This document shows positions 5,772 through 6,650 of a DNA stretch of 6,650 bases, in pieces. Numbering within the stretch: position 1 is the stretch's first letter; the number at the start of each line of letters is the position of its first letter. The notes under the pieces were generated by a model. It saw nothing but the letters and a program-made list of their open reading frames with translations, did not search any database and was not told the origin of the DNA. The stretch lies in contig CAMNWW010000122.1 of NCBI GenBank assembly GCA_946566415.1, positions 1-6,650 on the forward strand, in the 5' to 3' direction. The position numbers and the translations under genes are program-made. This DNA is from an uncultured Lachnospiraceae bacterium. Its GTDB lineage: Bacteria > Bacillota > Clostridia > Lachnospirales > Lachnospiraceae.

Positions 5772-6650
5772 ATGAAAATTTTTGGAGCTATTGCATTATT
5801 AATTGTGATTGTGATCGCCTTATTGATCTTAATTTCCAATATCAAGATCGTTCCGCAGGCAAGGGCGCTGGTAATCGAAAGACTTGGCGCATACCGGGCG
5901 ACATGGGGAGTCGGACTTCATTTTAAGATCCCGATCATCGAGCGGGTGGCAAGGAGGGTGGATTTAAAAGAGCAGGTCGTCGATTTCCCGCCGCAGCCGG
6001 TGATCACAAAAGATAATGTTACGATGCAGATCGATACGGTCGTATTTTACCAGATCACGGATCCGAAACTGTTCTGCTATGGGGTGGCGAATCCGATTAT
6101 GGCGATTGAGAATCTGACGGCTACTACCTTACGTAACATTATCGGCGATCTGGAACTGGATCAGACACTTACTTCCAGAGAGACGATCAACACAAAGATG
6201 CGGGCGTCCCTTGACGTGGCGACGGACCCGTGGGGAATCAAGGTCAACCGCGTAGAGCTGAAGAACATCATTCCTCCGACGGCAATCCGCGACGCAATGG
6301 AGAAGCAGATGAAGGCGGAACGTGAGAGACGTGAAGCCATCCTACGTGCGGAAGGAGAGAAGAAATCTACGGTACTTGTCGCGGAAGGTGAGAAAGAATC
6401 CGTTATTCTGAAAGCAGAAGCGGCGAAACAGGCAGCTATCCTCCAGGCCGAGGCAGAGAAGGAAAAGCGTATCAAAGAAGCAGAAGGTGAAGCGGAAGCA
6501 ATCCTTAAGGTACAGCAGGCAAATGCAGACGGTATCCGGTTTATCCGTGAGGCCGGAGCGGACGAGGCTGTGCTTCGTATCAAGAGCCTGGAAGCATTTG
6601 AACGCGCGGCGGACGGAAAGGCGACTAAGATTATCATTCCGTCAGAGATC
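5772..6650 (+). CDS. SPFH/band 7 domain protein (stomatin/QmcA-like); 3' end beyond the window
   Basis: The frame is open from ATG 5772 to the window edge (293 residues, no stop). Residues 4-22 are a membrane anchor (short basic start, then a run of I, L, A and V). The SPFH domain covers about 27-180, with VPQARALVIERLG (27-39), FPPQPVITKDNVT (72-84), LRNIIGDLELD (120-130) and the typical WGIKVNRVELKNIIPP (154-169). From about 174 to 250 there is a charged Ala/Glu/Lys coiled coil with a strict 11-residue period. Stomatin-like bacterial proteins are about 310-320 residues, so probably only some 20-30 are missing. These proteins form large membrane-bound ring or cage assemblies that organise microdomains and influence protease or transporter function (family knowledge). 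The Shine-Dalgarno AGGAGGG (5760-5766) lies inside the end of the nfeD-like gene, 5 nt before the ATG, so the two are probably translationally coupled. Confidence 0.93.
   Translation, partial: MKIFGAIALLIVIVIALLILISNIKIVPQARALVIERLGAYRATWGVGLHFKIPIIERVARRVDLKEQVVDFPPQPVITKDNVTMQIDTVVFYQITDPKLFCYGVANPIMAIENLTATTLRNIIGDLELDQTLTSRETINTKMRASLDVATDPWGIKVNRVELKNIIPPTAIRDAMEKQMKAERERREAILRAEGEKKSTVLVAEGEKESVILKAEAAKQAAILQAEAEKEKRIKEAEGEAEAILKVQQANADGIRFIREAGADEAVLRIKSLEAFERAADGKATKIIIPSEI

Noticed and set aside
5276..5845. 189-codon minus-strand open frame across the nfeD-like gene
   Set aside because: It is antisense to a recognised NfeD protein and the SPFH start, with no recognisable domain or ribosome binding site.
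6161..6637. 158-codon minus-strand open frame rich in Ser and Ala
   Set aside because: It is the antisense reading of the Ala/Glu/Lys coiled coil of the SPFH gene, where biased codon use keeps the opposite strand open.

Overview
The window looks like one end of a draft contig from a Clostridia-class Bacillota, most likely a gut Lachnospiraceae. This is inferred from the gene families (CBS/DRTGG-type manganese pyrophosphatase, Gram-positive-style NodB deacetylase, NfeD/SPFH pair), the strong GGAGG-type ribosome binding sites and a base composition near 50% GC judged by eye. No species can be named from the sequence alone. All seven genes read on the plus strand and are tightly packed. No RNA gene, CRISPR array or insertion sequence was seen.

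Bases 1-34 are not genomic. Bases 2-34 match the Illumina TruSeq read-1 adapter, so real sequence starts at about base 35 and the first gene lost its 5' end there. Layout: (1) 36-1547, a family II, CBS/DRTGG-containing inorganic pyrophosphatase missing its N-terminus, followed after 17 nt by a flavin reductase-like FMN-binding protein (1565-2125). A strong intrinsic terminator (2148-2180) closes this unit. (2) 2181-2364, an intergenic region holding two perfect copies and one decayed partial copy of a 48-bp palindrome-rich tandem repeat. (3) 2365-5210, a membrane-anchored polysaccharide deacetylase, the tRNA modification enzyme TcdA and the replication-repair AAA+ ATPase RarA, with gaps of 11 and 36 nt, probably one operon. 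(4) 5211-5317, a leader with an AT-rich inverted repeat and weak promoter-like and terminator-like elements. (5) 5318-6650, an NfeD-like membrane protein and an SPFH/band 7 protein, translationally coupled; the second gene runs off the window.

The genes are mostly housekeeping: pyrophosphate removal, flavin chemistry, cell-wall sugar modification, maturation of cyclic t6A in tRNA, rescue of stalled replication, and a stomatin-like membrane microdomain module. The tcdA-rarA order and the nfeD-SPFH order are both known conserved neighbourhoods. I found no convincing new system. The points most worth a second look are the adapter contamination with the resulting false gene start, the 48-bp repeat, and the strict 11-residue repeat in the SPFH protein.
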